From contig JAFABG010000006.1 of the NCBI GenBank assembly GCA_023426145.1, positions 76,464 through 140,463 on the forward strand: DNA of 64,000 bases, in the 5' to 3' direction. The position numbers were made by a program, and so were the translations under genes. This document shows, one piece after another, positions 46,688-56,938 of the stretch. The stretch's first letter is position 1; every line of letters begins with the position of its first letter. Below the pieces are notes generated by a model. It ran no database searches. It saw nothing but the letters and a program-made list of their open reading frames with translations, and had not been told where the DNA came from. This DNA is from Bacteroidota bacterium. Lineage in GTDB: Bacteria > Bacteroidota > Bacteroidia > Bacteroidales > Bacteroidaceae.

Positions 46688-48813
46688 ACTTCTTCTATGG
46701 TATTTTTTCTGTAATCCTTATATAATTTTTCTTGTGAGCGGAAAAGTGTTTTTTCTTTATCTGTTTCAGATTCGGAATCTTTGACGTCCTTACAAAGTAT
46801 CGAGTGCATATTTATCCATGGCTTATTTAGACCGGTGCCATCTACAATACGCCCTTTAGCTGTGTCTTGATAACCATAGCACACGATTCGCTTTAAATCG
46901 GCTTGTATATCTCCGTCATAGACAGGAGCCAATACTTCTATTCGGTTATCTAGATTGCGAGGCATTAAATCGGCAGAACCGATATAATATTTCTCTTCGC
47001 CACTATTGCAAAAGATAAAGATGCGTGAGTGTTCAAGATATCGATCAATGATACCGTTAATGTGAATATGCTCACTAACACCTTGAACACCAGTGACTAT
47101 GGAGCAGTTACCACGCACCACTAATTCCACCTGTACTCCTGCTGTGGAGGCTTCATATAGTTTTTCAATAAGTGCATAGTCTGTAATATGATTCACCTTG
47201 ATCAATATATAAGCCTCTTTCCCTTGTTCCTTATTTTTTATTTCTTTATTGATCAAAGTAATTAGGCGTTTTCGCATATCATTGGGAGACACCAGTAGCT
47301 CCTTGAAGTTAATAGGCGTGTAAGGCTTTTCAATAAAATCAAATACTGCATTTACTTCTCTTACGAGAGGACGGTTGGCAGTCATAATGGTATAGTCAGT
47401 ATACATCCGTGCGTTCCCTTCATGAAAATTTCCAGTACTGATGCAAGCTATATCTTTATGACGTGTTCCAATATGGAGTAACTTTGAGTGAATCTTGAGT
47501 CCCTCAACGCCGAAAACGACATGGATTCCAGCTTCTTGCATTCGTTTACTCCAATTAATGTTCGAAGCTTCATCGAATCGAGCTAACAGTTCAATAACTA
47601 CTGTAACTTTCTTTCCATTTTTTGCAGCGCAAATCAATGCTTTGATCACCTTCGACTCCTTAGCAAGTCTATAGAGTGTCATCTTAATACTTTTTACTTC
47701 TTTACTGATAGCAGCTTCATGTAATACACGTATGAATGTATCAAAACTATGGTAAGGGTAGTGTAGTGAACGATCTTTTTCTCGGATAAGCGATAGGATA
47801 CTTTCTTGGCTGTTGAGCTCTGATTTTGCGATAGGTTCCCATGAGGGATATTTTAAGTCATATCGACCACAAGTAGGAAACTTCATCAGATCCTTGAAGT
47901 TGTGGTATCTTCCTCCTGCTATACGGGTGTCATTTTTATCCACGTTGAGGCGAATCATCAATCTCTTAAGTAAATCTCTAGGAATCTCTTTGTCGTAAAC
48001 AAAACGTATCGGTTCACCTTTCTTTCTGCTCTTTACTCCTTTGGAAATTTTTTGTAAAACCCCTGTCCGTAAATCGCTATCCATCTCCATTTCGGCATCT
48101 TTGGTAAATTTGAAGGTGTATGCTTCATAATCTGAGTATTCCATTCCTACGAATATCATGGGTAAACAGTAACGGATTACATCGTCAAGAAACATCAGAC
48201 ATGTTTTTCCGTCAGCATCTGGTAACTGGATAAATCGACCTAATTCTTCTGTAGGAAGCTCAATTACTGCATAATCTTTTTTCCTTATTTTGCCCGTTGC
48301 ATCTTTAAGTAATAGACGAATGGCAAGATAAATATCTTCGTCGGTTTGATCATCAAAAGGACGAGTGCCGTTTAAGAAAAGTGGATTAGCAGATCCGCTG
48401 AGTTTCTTGCGATAAAACGAGGTTATGAAATTCTTTTGCTCATCAGTCATCTCTGTCTCTTTGATGACATATATGTTTTCCTTTTTGAGCTCTTCCAATA
48501 TGGTTGCGAAGATCTCTTCAAATTGCTTGAAATATCGATTGTGAAGTTTCCCGATTTGTTTTAGCGTGTTGGCTGCATATTCTTGCTCTTTTTGTATGTT
48601 TTTATCAATGTATTCAATGATACGATTAAGCGTTGCAATACGCACCCGAAAGAATTCGTCCAAATTGTTAGAGTAGATGCCTAGGAAAGTCAAACGTTCC
48701 AATAAGGGAACTTCCATTCTTGCCGCCTCAAGCAAGATGCGCTGATTGAAATACATCCAACTAATGTCGCGTTCAAGGTGAGGGTGCTTTTTTTTTATGT
48801 CGCTTGGTTTCAT
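46684..48813 (-). CDS. ppk1: Polyphosphate kinase 1
   Basis: 709 residues, full-length Ppk1, which polymerises ATP gamma-phosphate into polyphosphate at the membrane. N-terminal domain ERDISWMYFNQRIL, LSNNLDEFFRVR-like YSNNLDEFFRVRI; catalytic PLD-like domains with the autophosphorylated His in GLKIHSKLLHI and a second His in LEHSRIFIF. GNFHEGNARMYTD is the family signature. Overlaps ppx by 4 bp. A -7 box lies at 48836-48843. Confidence 0.96.
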   Translation of the reverse strand: MKPSDIKKKHPHLERDISWMYFNQRILLEAARMEVPLLERLTFLGIYSNNLDEFFRVRIATLNRIIEYIDKNIQKEQEYAANTLKQIGKLHNRYFKQFEEIFATILEELKKENIYVIKETEMTDEQKNFITSFYRKKLSGSANPLFLNGTRPFDDQTDEDIYLAIRLLLKDATGKIRKKDYAVIELPTEELGRFIQLPDADGKTCLMFLDDVIRYCLPMIFVGMEYSDYEAYTFKFTKDAEMEMDSDLRTGVLQKISKGVKSRKKGEPIRFVYDKEIPRDLLKRLMIRLNVDKNDTRIAGGRYHNFKDLMKFPTCGRYDLKYPSWEPIAKSELNSQESILSLIREKDRSLHYPYHSFDTFIRVLHEAAISKEVKSIKMTLYRLAKESKVIKALICAAKNGKKVTVVIELLARFDEASNINWSKRMQEAGIHVVFGVEGLKIHSKLLHIGTRHKDIACISTGNFHEGNARMYTDYTIMTANRPLVREVNAVFDFIEKPYTPINFKELLVSPNDMRKRLITLINKEIKNKEQGKEAYILIKVNHITDYALIEKLYEASTAGVQVELVVRGNCSIVTGVQGVSEHIHINGIIDRYLEHSRIFIFCNSGEEKYYIGSADLMPRNLDNRIEVLAPVYDGDIQADLKRIVCYGYQDTAKGRIVDGTGLNKPWINMHSILCKDVKDSESETDKEKTLFRSQEKLYKDYRKNTIEEV

Positions 48814-48835
48814 GATAAATCTTTTTTGTTTTTCG

Positions 48836-48843
48836 CAAAAGTA
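48836..48843 (-). promoter_or_regulatory. -7 element of ppk-ppx
   Basis: TACTTTTG on the minus strand, 22 bp upstream of the ppk start. Confidence 0.5.
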
Positions 48844-48978
48844 TTCAAATAGGGTGTAATAGATATAACAAATATGTTACGAACCTGTTATAATGTGTAT
48901 TTGTTATTTCCTTATATTAATATAAACACTTATATTCGCAAAAGTATTGAAATATAAACTGTTAAAAATATAGAACGT

Positions 48979-49554
48979 ATGAAAGTTATAAATTATTCTT
49001 TAATCCGCATTTTGTTTGCTGTGGTCATTGGTTTGGTTCTTGTGCTTTGGCCTGATGCGGCAACAATTTATATTGTAGTAACTGTTGGAATAGCTTTTCT
49101 AGTACCTGGAATAATAAGTCTTTTTGGGTATTTTGGACGCAAAATACAAGAGGATGAAGTTAAACCCCGTTTCCCTTTAGAAGGGGTAGGGAGTTTATTC
49201 TTTGGATTATGGCTCATCATTATGCCCGAATTCTTTGCTGATGCTCTGATGTTTCTTTTAGGCTTTATCTTAATGATGGGGGGGATTCAACAAATAGCAT
49301 CTTTATCGGTGGCTCGTCGGTGGATAAATGTTCCTTTAGTCTTTTATTTTGTGCCTTCATTGATTCTTCTTGCTGGAATCATTGCTTTATTCAATCCTAC
49401 GGGAGTGAGGAATACGGCGTTTATTATCATTGGAATCAGTAGCTTGATTTATGCGCTTTCTGAGTTGGTAAACTGGTTTAAGTTTACACGCCGTCGACCA
49501 AAAACAACATTAAAGGCCAACACTGATATTGAAGATGCTGAGATTATAGATTAA
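48979..49554 (+). CDS. HdeD/DUF308-family membrane protein
   Basis: 191 residues with about six membrane helices in two blocks (about 8-45, 70-110, 122-165), the layout of HdeD/DUF308 proteins. HdeD is linked to acid resistance in E. coli, but the family is broad and the role here is unknown. Divergent from ppk; TATATTCG at 48931-48938 is a near-match -7 box. Followed by a terminator at 49638. Confidence 0.85.
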   Translation: MKVINYSLIRILFAVVIGLVLVLWPDAATIYIVVTVGIAFLVPGIISLFGYFGRKIQEDEVKPRFPLEGVGSLFFGLWLIIMPEFFADALMFLLGFILMMGGIQQIASLSVARRWINVPLVFYFVPSLILLAGIIALFNPTGVRNTAFIIIGISSLIYALSELVNWFKFTRRRPKTTLKANTDIEDAEIID

Positions 49555-49637
49555 ACTCAAGAGAATCTAGGTTAATAAAAAAATAGAAGAGGACTACCTC
49601 ACGGCACCCCTCCCCTGCAAACTTAAAACAACCAACA

Positions 49638-49658
49638 AAAGAAATAGATAATTTCTTT
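49638..49658 (+). terminator. Terminator after the HdeD-like gene
   Basis: AAAGAAAT, AGATA, ATTTCTTT: a perfect 8-bp AT-rich stem followed by TTTCTTTTT. Confidence 0.6.
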
Positions 49659-49665
49659 TTTCTTT

Positions 49666-51855
49666 TTATCTAATAAACAATAATTCTCTGTATTTAGGAA
49701 GAGTCCACATCTGGTTGTCAACAATGAGTTCCAACTTGTCGATATGGTAACGAATCTCTTCTAATGCAGGAACAATTGTATCGTGATAAGCTATTGCTTT
49801 TTCACGCTCACTTGCAATTTTGTTTGCAACTTTGCGTGCTTCAACCATGCTATCTACATGTTCTTTAATAAATGCTGTACGATCTGCAATTTCTTCAATT
49901 AGTTCCAAATTCTTAGCAGAAAGTTTAGCTGCCTTATCAGCTGGGAACAATGATTGCATCTTGTATACATTGTCAATTAAATCTGTTTGATATTGAGTAG
50001 CTACGGGGATGATATGATTCATAGCCAAGTCTCCTAATACGCGAGCCTCGATTTGAATTTTCTTTGTGTAAGTTTCCCATTTAACTTCGGTGCGAGCTTC
50101 CATTTCTTTTTTAGTCATAACACCGATAGATTCATACATAGCGATAGTTTCTGGCTTCAAATAATTGTCGAAAATCAAAGGTACGCTAGTTTCGCAGTCT
50201 AAGCCGCGGCGCAAAGCTTCTTCTTTCCATTCCTCGCTGTAACCATTACCATCAAAGTGGATAGCTTTACATTCAACGATGTATCCACGAATAACTTCAA
50301 GAATAGCAGATACTTTAGGTTCTCCTTTTTCAATCAATGCATCTACATCTTTTTTGAATTTGAATAGCTGGTTAGCAACTGCTGAGTTCAAAGCGATCAT
50401 TGCACTAGCGCAGTTAGCTTCAGAACCTACGGCACGGAACTCAAAACGGTTTCCAGTGAAAGCGAAAGGAGAGGTACGGTTACGGTCTGTATTATCAATT
50501 AAAAGTTCAGGAATTTGTGGAATATCCAATTTCATTCCTTGTTTGCTAGCAAGATTAATCAAATCATCTTTTGTGCTATTTTCAATGTGTTCTAACACTT
50601 GTGAAAGTTGTTTGCCAAGGAAAGAAGAAATGATTGCAGGAGGTGCTTCGTTTGCTCCCAAACGGTGAGCGTTTGTTGCACTAGAGATAGATGCTTTCAA
50701 TAATCCGTTGTGGTGATAAACAGCCATCAAAGTATTAACTACGAAAGTAACAAAACGCAAGTTATCTTCAGGAGTCTTACCTGGACCCATCAAAAGAACG
50801 CCAGTGTCTGTACCAAGCGACCAGTTATTATGTTTACCAGATCCGTTAACACCTTTGAATGGTTTTTCGTGCAATAATACGCGGAAACCATGACGACGAC
50901 TAACTTTACGCATCACTGACATGATTAGCAAGTTATGGTCGTTAGCCAAGTTACATTCTTCGAAAATAGGAGCCAACTCAAATTGGTTAGGAGCTACTTC
51001 GTTGTGACGAGTCTTAACTGGAATACCTAATTTAAGTGCTTCAACCTCTAAATCTTTCATGAATGCTGCTACACGAGTAGGAATAGCTCCGAAATAATGG
51101 TCTTCCAATTGCTGATTTTTAGCACTGTCATGTCCCATCAATGTACGTCCTGTCAACAATAAGTCTGGACGAGCTGCATATAAGCCTTCATCAACCAAGA
51201 AGTATTCTTGTTCCCAGCCTAAATAAGCAACAACTTTCTTTACTTCAGGGTTAAAATATTGGCAAACAGCAGTTGCAGCTTTATCAACAGCGCGTAAAGC
51301 TTTCAACAATGGAGCTTTATAGTCAAGTGCTTCTCCAGTGTATGCAATAAATACAGTAGGAATGCACAAAGTATCGTCTACGATAAATGCAGGTGATGAA
51401 GGATCCCATGCGCTATAGCCACGAGCTTCAAATGTGTTGCGGATACCACCGTTCGGGAAAGAAGACGCATCAGGTTCTTGTTGAACAAGCAATTTGCCTG
51501 TGAATTCTTCCATCATGCCGCCTTTGCCGTCGTGTTCTACAAAAGCATCGTGCTTTTCAGCAGTACCTTCTGTAAGAGGTGCAAACCAGTGAGTGTAGTG
51601 AGTAACGCCCATTTCTGTAGCCCATTTTTTCATGCCTTGAGCAACTTCATCTGCAATGCTACGATCCAGGGGAGCGCCATTGTCTATAGCGTCTATTAAT
51701 GTGTTGTATACCTTACTAGGTAGATATTTAAACATCTTTTCCTTATTGAACACATACTTGCCGAAATATTCGGAAGGACGTTCCGCAGGAGCTACTACTT
51801 CAACAGCTTTTTTCTTGAAGGCTGTCTCTACTACTCTGAATCTTAATTTTGACAT
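49666..51855 (-). CDS. glnN: Type III glutamine synthetase
   Basis: 729 residues, the long GSIII form typical of Bacteroides, which condenses glutamate and ammonia with ATP. Motifs: GWEQEYFLVDEGL (metal-binding glutamates), FKGVNGSGKHNNWSLGTDTG, TNAHRLGANEAPPAI and NRTSPFAFTGNRFEFRAVGS. It follows amtB (97 bp) and PII in the same direction, a nitrogen-assimilation cluster. Confidence 0.97.
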   Translation of the reverse strand: MSKLRFRVVETAFKKKAVEVVAPAERPSEYFGKYVFNKEKMFKYLPSKVYNTLIDAIDNGAPLDRSIADEVAQGMKKWATEMGVTHYTHWFAPLTEGTAEKHDAFVEHDGKGGMMEEFTGKLLVQQEPDASSFPNGGIRNTFEARGYSAWDPSSPAFIVDDTLCIPTVFIAYTGEALDYKAPLLKALRAVDKAATAVCQYFNPEVKKVVAYLGWEQEYFLVDEGLYAARPDLLLTGRTLMGHDSAKNQQLEDHYFGAIPTRVAAFMKDLEVEALKLGIPVKTRHNEVAPNQFELAPIFEECNLANDHNLLIMSVMRKVSRRHGFRVLLHEKPFKGVNGSGKHNNWSLGTDTGVLLMGPGKTPEDNLRFVTFVVNTLMAVYHHNGLLKASISSATNAHRLGANEAPPAIISSFLGKQLSQVLEHIENSTKDDLINLASKQGMKLDIPQIPELLIDNTDRNRTSPFAFTGNRFEFRAVGSEANCASAMIALNSAVANQLFKFKKDVDALIEKGEPKVSAILEVIRGYIVECKAIHFDGNGYSEEWKEEALRRGLDCETSVPLIFDNYLKPETIAMYESIGVMTKKEMEARTEVKWETYTKKIQIEARVLGDLAMNHIIPVATQYQTDLIDNVYKMQSLFPADKAAKLSAKNLELIEEIADRTAFIKEHVDSMVEARKVANKIASEREKAIAYHDTIVPALEEIRYHIDKLELIVDNQMWTLPKYRELLFIR

Positions 51856-51911
51856 AATACTAAAAATTTGATTTGTTGTTAAATATGTTAGAGTAAAACT
51901 TTTCGTCTTGT

Positions 51912-51942
51912 TCCCGGGAAGGCGACCAAACCCGCCCGGGAT
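51912..51942. repeat. GC-rich inverted repeat between amtB and glnN
   Basis: TCCCGGG and CCCGGGA, about 16 nt apart, within the 97-bp gap. No T-run follows on the minus strand, so it is not a clear terminator for amtB; it may be an mRNA stability or processing element. Confidence 0.5.
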
Positions 51943-51951
51943 ATAATATTT

Positions 51952-53388
51952 TTAATTGTAAGCAGACTCTCCGTGTTCGTAGATATCGAGTCCTTCTTCT
52001 TCAACACGCGCTGGAACTCTAAGTCCGTGCACTTTGTCTAAGAATTTGAAGATCACGAATCCCATACCGGCTGCCCATAATCCTATAACAATTGCTCCGA
52101 AAACCTGAGCTCCTAATAATCCTGCTCCATGTCCATAGAACAAACCTTCGCTTGTAGAAAGGAATCCAACAAGTACTGTACCAAGGAAACCGCAAACACC
52201 GTGTACAGAAGATGCACCAACAGGATCATCAATCTTTAATACTTTGTCGATAAATTCAACAGAGAAGATCATAACTGTACCACAGATAGCTCCGATTAAT
52301 ACTGAACCTGCTGCAGATACTGCATCACAACCAGCAGTAATTCCAACTAAACCTGCTAACACACCATTTAATGTAAGCGATAAAGATGGTTTGCCATATT
52401 TAAACCAGCTGATCACTAAAGCGAAGAAACCTCCGGCGCAAGCAGCCAAGTTAGTTGTAAGAAATACGTGAGAAATAGCATTCGCATCAGCTTCACTGGC
52501 AGCAGCCAACTGAGAACCTGGATTGAAACCAAACCAGCCGAACCAAAGGATGAATACACCAAGAGCTGCAAGGGTCAAGCTATGTCCTGGAATAGCTCTT
52601 GATTTACCGTCTTTGCCATATTTACCGATACGAGGGCCTAAGATTGCAGCACCTACTAAAGCGATCCAACCTCCTACAGAGTGTACAATAGTTGAACCAG
52701 CGAAGTCATGGAAAGTAGCTCCAAACAGATTCATCATGAATGAACCTTCTTCACCATTCATCAACCATCCGCCTCCCCAAGTCCAATGACCAGAAATTGG
52801 ATAGATAAGTACACTGATGAAAATCGTGTAAACTAAATACATAGAGAATTTTGTGCGCTCAGCCATAGCTCCAGATACAATCGTTGCGGCTGTAGCACAG
52901 AATACAGTTTGGAAGATTAGAAATCCTTCGTTAGGTAGTCCATTATCTAAGAATGAAAGATCGAAGAAGTGAGGCATGCCTAAGAAACCACCTGCACCAA
53001 ACATCAAACCAAATCCGATGAACCAATATAGTAAAGAACCAAACATAAAGTCTACTAAGTTCTTCATTAATATATTAGTTGTGTTTTTAACTCGTGTAAA
53101 ACCAGCTTCAACCAATGCAAAGCCAGGTTGCATGAAAAATACAAGCATGGCAGCAAGCAACATCCATACTGTATTTAATCCCATAGTTAATTCTCCGATT
53201 GTATCGGGTGCGACAGTTGCTTCTGTAGCAGGAGTTGTAGCTTCAACAACTGTTGCTGTAACCGCCGTTACAGTGTCGGCGGAAGTTGCTTCTTGTGCTA
53301 TCGCTTTTGTAGCGAAACAGCAGAAGATAAACAAAGTAGTGGCTATCCACAGCTTAGCAAAGCTGCGTTTTTTGTATGTTGTACTCAT
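51952..53388 (-). CDS. amtB: Ammonium transporter
   Basis: 478 residues. A cleaved signal peptide (to about residue 31, CCFATKAIAQ) and a Thr/Ala/Val-rich stretch precede eleven membrane helices. Amt signature DFAGSTIVHSVGGWIALVGA near 235-255; pore-region VFFMQPGFALVEAGF and the paired His in HSVGGW and SVHGVCGF. It imports ammonium. It lies 76 bp after a PII gene that would block it when nitrogen is ample, and upstream of glnN. Confidence 0.97.
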   Translation of the reverse strand: MSTTYKKRSFAKLWIATTLFIFCCFATKAIAQEATSADTVTAVTATVVEATTPATEATVAPDTIGELTMGLNTVWMLLAAMLVFFMQPGFALVEAGFTRVKNTTNILMKNLVDFMFGSLLYWFIGFGLMFGAGGFLGMPHFFDLSFLDNGLPNEGFLIFQTVFCATAATIVSGAMAERTKFSMYLVYTIFISVLIYPISGHWTWGGGWLMNGEEGSFMMNLFGATFHDFAGSTIVHSVGGWIALVGAAILGPRIGKYGKDGKSRAIPGHSLTLAALGVFILWFGWFGFNPGSQLAAASEADANAISHVFLTTNLAACAGGFFALVISWFKYGKPSLSLTLNGVLAGLVGITAGCDAVSAAGSVLIGAICGTVMIFSVEFIDKVLKIDDPVGASSVHGVCGFLGTVLVGFLSTSEGLFYGHGAGLLGAQVFGAIVIGLWAAGMGFVIFKFLDKVHGLRVPARVEEEGLDIYEHGESAYN

Positions 53389-53464
53389 AATTATTTTCTT
53401 ATTTTAATACCTATCGTTAATTGTTATAACCCTTGAGGAAAACTAGTTTCGGCTTAACCGATGA

Positions 53465-53821
53465 TTAGCGTTCTTGTTCCGCATTATAAAGAGCGATATC
53501 TCCCCGCTCAGCTGTGCGAATGCGGATAGCGTCCTCAATAGGAACAACGAATATACGACCATCACCAATTTCTCCGGTCTGAGCAGACTTAATAATAGCC
53601 TGAACTGTTTTCTCTGTATTTTTATCACGTACTACTACAGAAATAAGAATACGTTCGATACTACTTGTGTCATATACAACACCACGATAGATACGTCCTT
53701 GTCGCGCTTTTCCAATACCCCTTACATCATAGTAAGAGAACCATTCAATGTCCGCCTCAAGAAGAGCGTCTTTAACGTCTTCGAATTTAGTCTTACGGAT
53801 GATAGCTTCAATTTTTTTCAT
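53465..53821 (-). CDS. glnK: PII nitrogen regulatory protein
   Basis: 118 residues. PII fold motifs: KKIEAIIRKTKFEDVKDAL, T-loop with Tyr45 and Tyr50 (RIYRGVVYDTSS), Walker-like KTVQAIIKSAQTGEIGDGRIFV. Tyr50 corresponds to the uridylylated Tyr51 of E. coli, although the loop differs from the canonical EYMVDF. Gene linkage with amtB favours the GlnK type. It binds ATP/ADP and 2-oxoglutarate and gates AmtB. Confidence 0.95.
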   Translation of the reverse strand: MKKIEAIIRKTKFEDVKDALLEADIEWFSYYDVRGIGKARQGRIYRGVVYDTSSIERILISVVVRDKNTEKTVQAIIKSAQTGEIGDGRIFVVPIEDAIRIRTAERGDIALYNAEQER

Positions 53822-53970
53822 ATGCCTTAATCATTAATGTAATCAATAAAAGAAGAGGTATAGGGAGATGGGAGCCATAGCTGGTTACCATACAACAAAC
53901 CGATAAAATCTAAACTCTAACTACATTTTCCAGTTCCCTATACGCCCTTAAGATATTTAAACTCTCTCTC

Positions 53971-54732
53971 TTAAAAACTTAATCCGAAAGTGAAGTAAGC
54001 CCCCTCTGTGCGTGGATTAACCGATACTTTGGCAAATGCCGGTACTGAGAAAGAATCAGTAATCTTAATTTCTTTAGAAGCTCCGAGGCTAATGTCGGTC
54101 ACGCTGAGCCCACTTGTATAACCATTATAAAAAGTTGTCTCCCAAGGCACGATACCTAGGTCAACTGACCAATCAAGTCCACCAAGTTTGAATGGTGCGC
54201 TGAGTGCTAAATAAGATGAATAAGCTCTTTTGCCATTCTCTTTTACGCCATCAGCACCTGCAAAGTTTGTATACCAATTAACAGCCAATGGGCCAAAATC
54301 ATAGCCTAATTGAGCTTCAAACACGTGCGCAGTTGAATGAGCACCATATTTGAAATACTTATTAGTTGCGAAAAGTGTTTCACCGTTTTCATCAACGCCA
54401 GCTGCTACCTGAGTATTAAACCAATAATCTGTTACTGAAACACTGAAGCCACCGATAGAGTATCCGAAGGTAAGATCAAATTCCTTTGTGTCTGTTGATT
54501 CCAATCCTACTGATCCCCAAGCCGATAGTGAAAGACCTTTGTAAGAGACTCCAAGCGAAGGCTGAATACTTACTCCGCCCAAATCCTGACCACGCCAGAT
54601 ATAGCCGCTTACCAAATCTGCCCCTGCAGATGCTTCAACTTTCTCTTGAGCCATCATTCCAGATGGCATAAGCCCTGTCAGTAATAACGTTGCTGCTATT
54701 ACTCCCCATTTTTTGTTAATCGTCATTTTCAT
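53971..54732 (-). CDS. Outer-membrane barrel of the nitrogen cluster
   Basis: 253 residues with a signal peptide (to about residue 28, GMMAQ), then alternating strands: SAGADLVSGYIWRGQDLGG, LSLSAWGSVGLES, FDLTFGYSIGGFSVSV, ending AYFTFGLSF. It resembles small porin-like/TorF-type barrels. It sits between dapL and PII, in the same direction as PII-amtB-glnN, so it may pass ammonium or other small nitrogen compounds through the outer membrane; that is inference from position. Confidence 0.78.
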   Translation of the reverse strand: MKMTINKKWGVIAATLLLTGLMPSGMMAQEKVEASAGADLVSGYIWRGQDLGGVSIQPSLGVSYKGLSLSAWGSVGLESTDTKEFDLTFGYSIGGFSVSVTDYWFNTQVAAGVDENGETLFATNKYFKYGAHSTAHVFEAQLGYDFGPLAVNWYTNFAGADGVKENGKRAYSSYLALSAPFKLGGLDWSVDLGIVPWETTFYNGYTSGLSVTDISLGASKEIKITDSFSVPAFAKVSVNPRTEGAYFTFGLSF

Positions 54733-54809
54733 CGTCTTTTTACATTTAGAAGTTAGAAAAAATGTGGATGTACGGTCCAGTGTTTATATAGTAACGCGCA
54801 AAATACTAT

Positions 54810-56042
54810 CTATAGCCAGTTCTTTATTCTTCTCATTGCTTCAATACAATCATTACGGTCTCCAAATGCAGTTAATCTGATGTAATCTTCACCGCTAGGG
54901 CCGAAGCCTACGCCAGGTGTGCCTACCACATTTGCTTCGTAAAGCATTTGTTCGAAGAAACGCCATGAAGAAATTCCATTCGGGTTTTTTACCCATAAAT
55001 ATGGAGCATTAATGCCTCCGTATACTTTTAGTCCAGTAGCTTCCAATCCTTCTTTCATGATTTTCGCATTGGTCATATAGTAGTTTATTGTTTCCTTAAT
55101 TTCAGCTTTTCCTTCTGCACTATATACAGCTTCAGCAGCTCTTTGAGTAATGTACGAAGTTCCGTTGAATTTTGTACATTGGCGACGATTCCATAGCTTG
55201 TTCAAAGGAATTCTATCACCTCCTAATGTTGCAGCAGTTAGTTCTTTCGGTACTACAGTGTATCCACAACGTACTCCGGTGAAACCTGCTGTTTTTGAGA
55301 AACTACGAAATTCAATTGCACATTTCTTAGCCCCTTTAATTTCATAGATCGAGTGGGGGATTTCGGGGTCTTGGATATAAGCTTCATAAGCAGCATCAAA
55401 CAAGATAAGCGTGTCATTAGCTAATGCATAATCGACCCATTTTTTTAGTTCTTGTTTAGACAAAGTTGTACCTGTAGGATTATTTGGATAGCAGAGGTAA
55501 ACAATATCTATGCGCTTATCAGGTATCTGAGGTATAAAATTATTTTCGCTCGTACAAGGCATGTAGGTTACATTGCTCCATTTTCCAGTGCCTTCTTCTA
55601 ATTCTCCAGCACGGCCACCCATAACATTACTATCAATGTATACAGGATAAATGGGGTCTGTTACGCCTACGCTATTATCGTGACGAAGTATATCGCCAAT
55701 ATTTCCAGTATCACTTTTTGCGCCGTCGCTAACAAATATTTCTGTCGGAGAAAAATGAATGCCACGTGGTGCATAATCATTTTTTATAATAGCTTCAATA
55801 AGAAAATCATATCCTTGTTCAGGACCATATCCGCGAAATGTATCTTTACTTGCTAACTCTTCTACAGCTTTGTGCATTGCTTCAATACATGCATTGGGAA
55901 GCGGTTGTGTTACATCACCAATACCTAATCGGATAATTTCATTTTTAGGGTGTGTAATCTTAAATGTGTTTACTTTTTTAGCTATATCCGAAAATAAATA
56001 ACTTCCTGGTAATTTTAAAAAATTTTCATTTACTAATGCCAT
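54810..56042 (-). CDS. dapL: LL-diaminopimelate aminotransferase
   Basis: 410 residues, fold-type I PLP aminotransferase. PLP-lysine in RSFSKTAGFTGVRCGYT (about residue 250); LCYPNNPTGT and FDAAYEAYI are the other cofactor segments. DapL makes LL-DAP directly from tetrahydrodipicolinate, bypassing the succinylase route. The dapF gene 35 bp upstream uses its product, which supports the assignment. Confidence 0.96.
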   Translation of the reverse strand: MALVNENFLKLPGSYLFSDIAKKVNTFKITHPKNEIIRLGIGDVTQPLPNACIEAMHKAVEELASKDTFRGYGPEQGYDFLIEAIIKNDYAPRGIHFSPTEIFVSDGAKSDTGNIGDILRHDNSVGVTDPIYPVYIDSNVMGGRAGELEEGTGKWSNVTYMPCTSENNFIPQIPDKRIDIVYLCYPNNPTGTTLSKQELKKWVDYALANDTLILFDAAYEAYIQDPEIPHSIYEIKGAKKCAIEFRSFSKTAGFTGVRCGYTVVPKELTAATLGGDRIPLNKLWNRRQCTKFNGTSYITQRAAEAVYSAEGKAEIKETINYYMTNAKIMKEGLEATGLKVYGGINAPYLWVKNPNGISSWRFFEQMLYEANVVGTPGVGFGPSGEDYIRLTAFGDRNDCIEAMRRIKNWL

Positions 56043-56077
56043 ATAGTTTCTTGTTTTAAGTTTTCTTGTTATTGTTC

Positions 56078-56890
56078 TTAGAATTCTGTGTCTTCAATTT
56101 CGCCATCGAAAACCGTTGTTGCTGGTCCTGTCATTAATATGTGTCCAGATGATTCTTCCCATTCAATAGTTACGGTTCCGCCATCCATTACGACGTCGCA
56201 TTTTCTTCCAACATGTCCATTAATAATTCCAGCAACTGCAGTTGCACATGCACCTGTTCCACAAGCTTGAGTGATCCCTGAACCTCTTTCCCAAACTCTC
56301 ATGCGAATTATATCTTTGCCCATAATTTGTGCAAATTCAACATTTGTTCTATCAGGAAAAATAGGTAAGGTTTCTAATTGTGGACCGATTTCTGGTAATT
56401 TGATTTTTGTAATATCGTCGACAAATGTCACTAAATGCGGATTTCCCATTGATACTTGAGTAGATGGTGTAGAAAGTAGATCATGAATATGTATTTCTTT
56501 GCTTTCTAAAGGAGCACCCATATCTACTGTGACTAATGTGACCTTTTCTTTTTCAATATGTAATTTAAGGATTTTAATGCCTGATTTAGTCTCAAGAGTA
56601 ACTTCTTGCTTTGTTGTTAATCCGTAATCATATACATACTTTGCTACACATCGGCTTCCATTGCCACACATCATTGCTTCTGATCCATCAGCGTTGAATA
56701 TACGCATGCTAAAATCGGCCTTGTCTGATCTTCCAATTAATATGAGCCCGTCACTTCCTATTCCTGTATGGAATTTACTCCATTCTATTGCCTTTTTCTC
56801 GGGATTTGTTATCGGATATTTAGTAGTATCTACATAAATGTAGTCATTCCCAGTTCCGTGCATTTTCGTGAACTTAACCTTCGATATCAT
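56078..56890 (-). CDS. dapF: Diaminopimelate epimerase
   Basis: 270 residues from ATG 56890. A longer frame starts with TTG at 56941, but that codon lies within the -7 promoter box, so it cannot be translated from this promoter. Both catalytic cysteines are present: MMCGNGSRCVAKY and ACGTGACATAV; the N-terminal FTKMHGTGNDYIY is standard. It turns LL-DAP into meso-DAP for lysine and peptidoglycan. First gene of the dapF-dapL transcript. Confidence 0.97.
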   Translation of the reverse strand: MISKVKFTKMHGTGNDYIYVDTTKYPITNPEKKAIEWSKFHTGIGSDGLILIGRSDKADFSMRIFNADGSEAMMCGNGSRCVAKYVYDYGLTTKQEVTLETKSGIKILKLHIEKEKVTLVTVDMGAPLESKEIHIHDLLSTPSTQVSMGNPHLVTFVDDITKIKLPEIGPQLETLPIFPDRTNVEFAQIMGKDIIRMRVWERGSGITQACGTGACATAVAGIINGHVGRKCDVVMDGGTVTIEWEESSGHILMTGPATTVFDGEIEDTEF

Positions 56891-56938
56891 TTTGCTTTCT
56901 ATTAATTGGTTGTTGTTTCCTTTTGCTTTATTACTTTG

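Noticed and set aside
52976..53407. 143-codon plus-strand frame opposite amtB
   Set aside because: Complementary to the signal peptide and first helices of AmtB; composition is a mirror of that gene.
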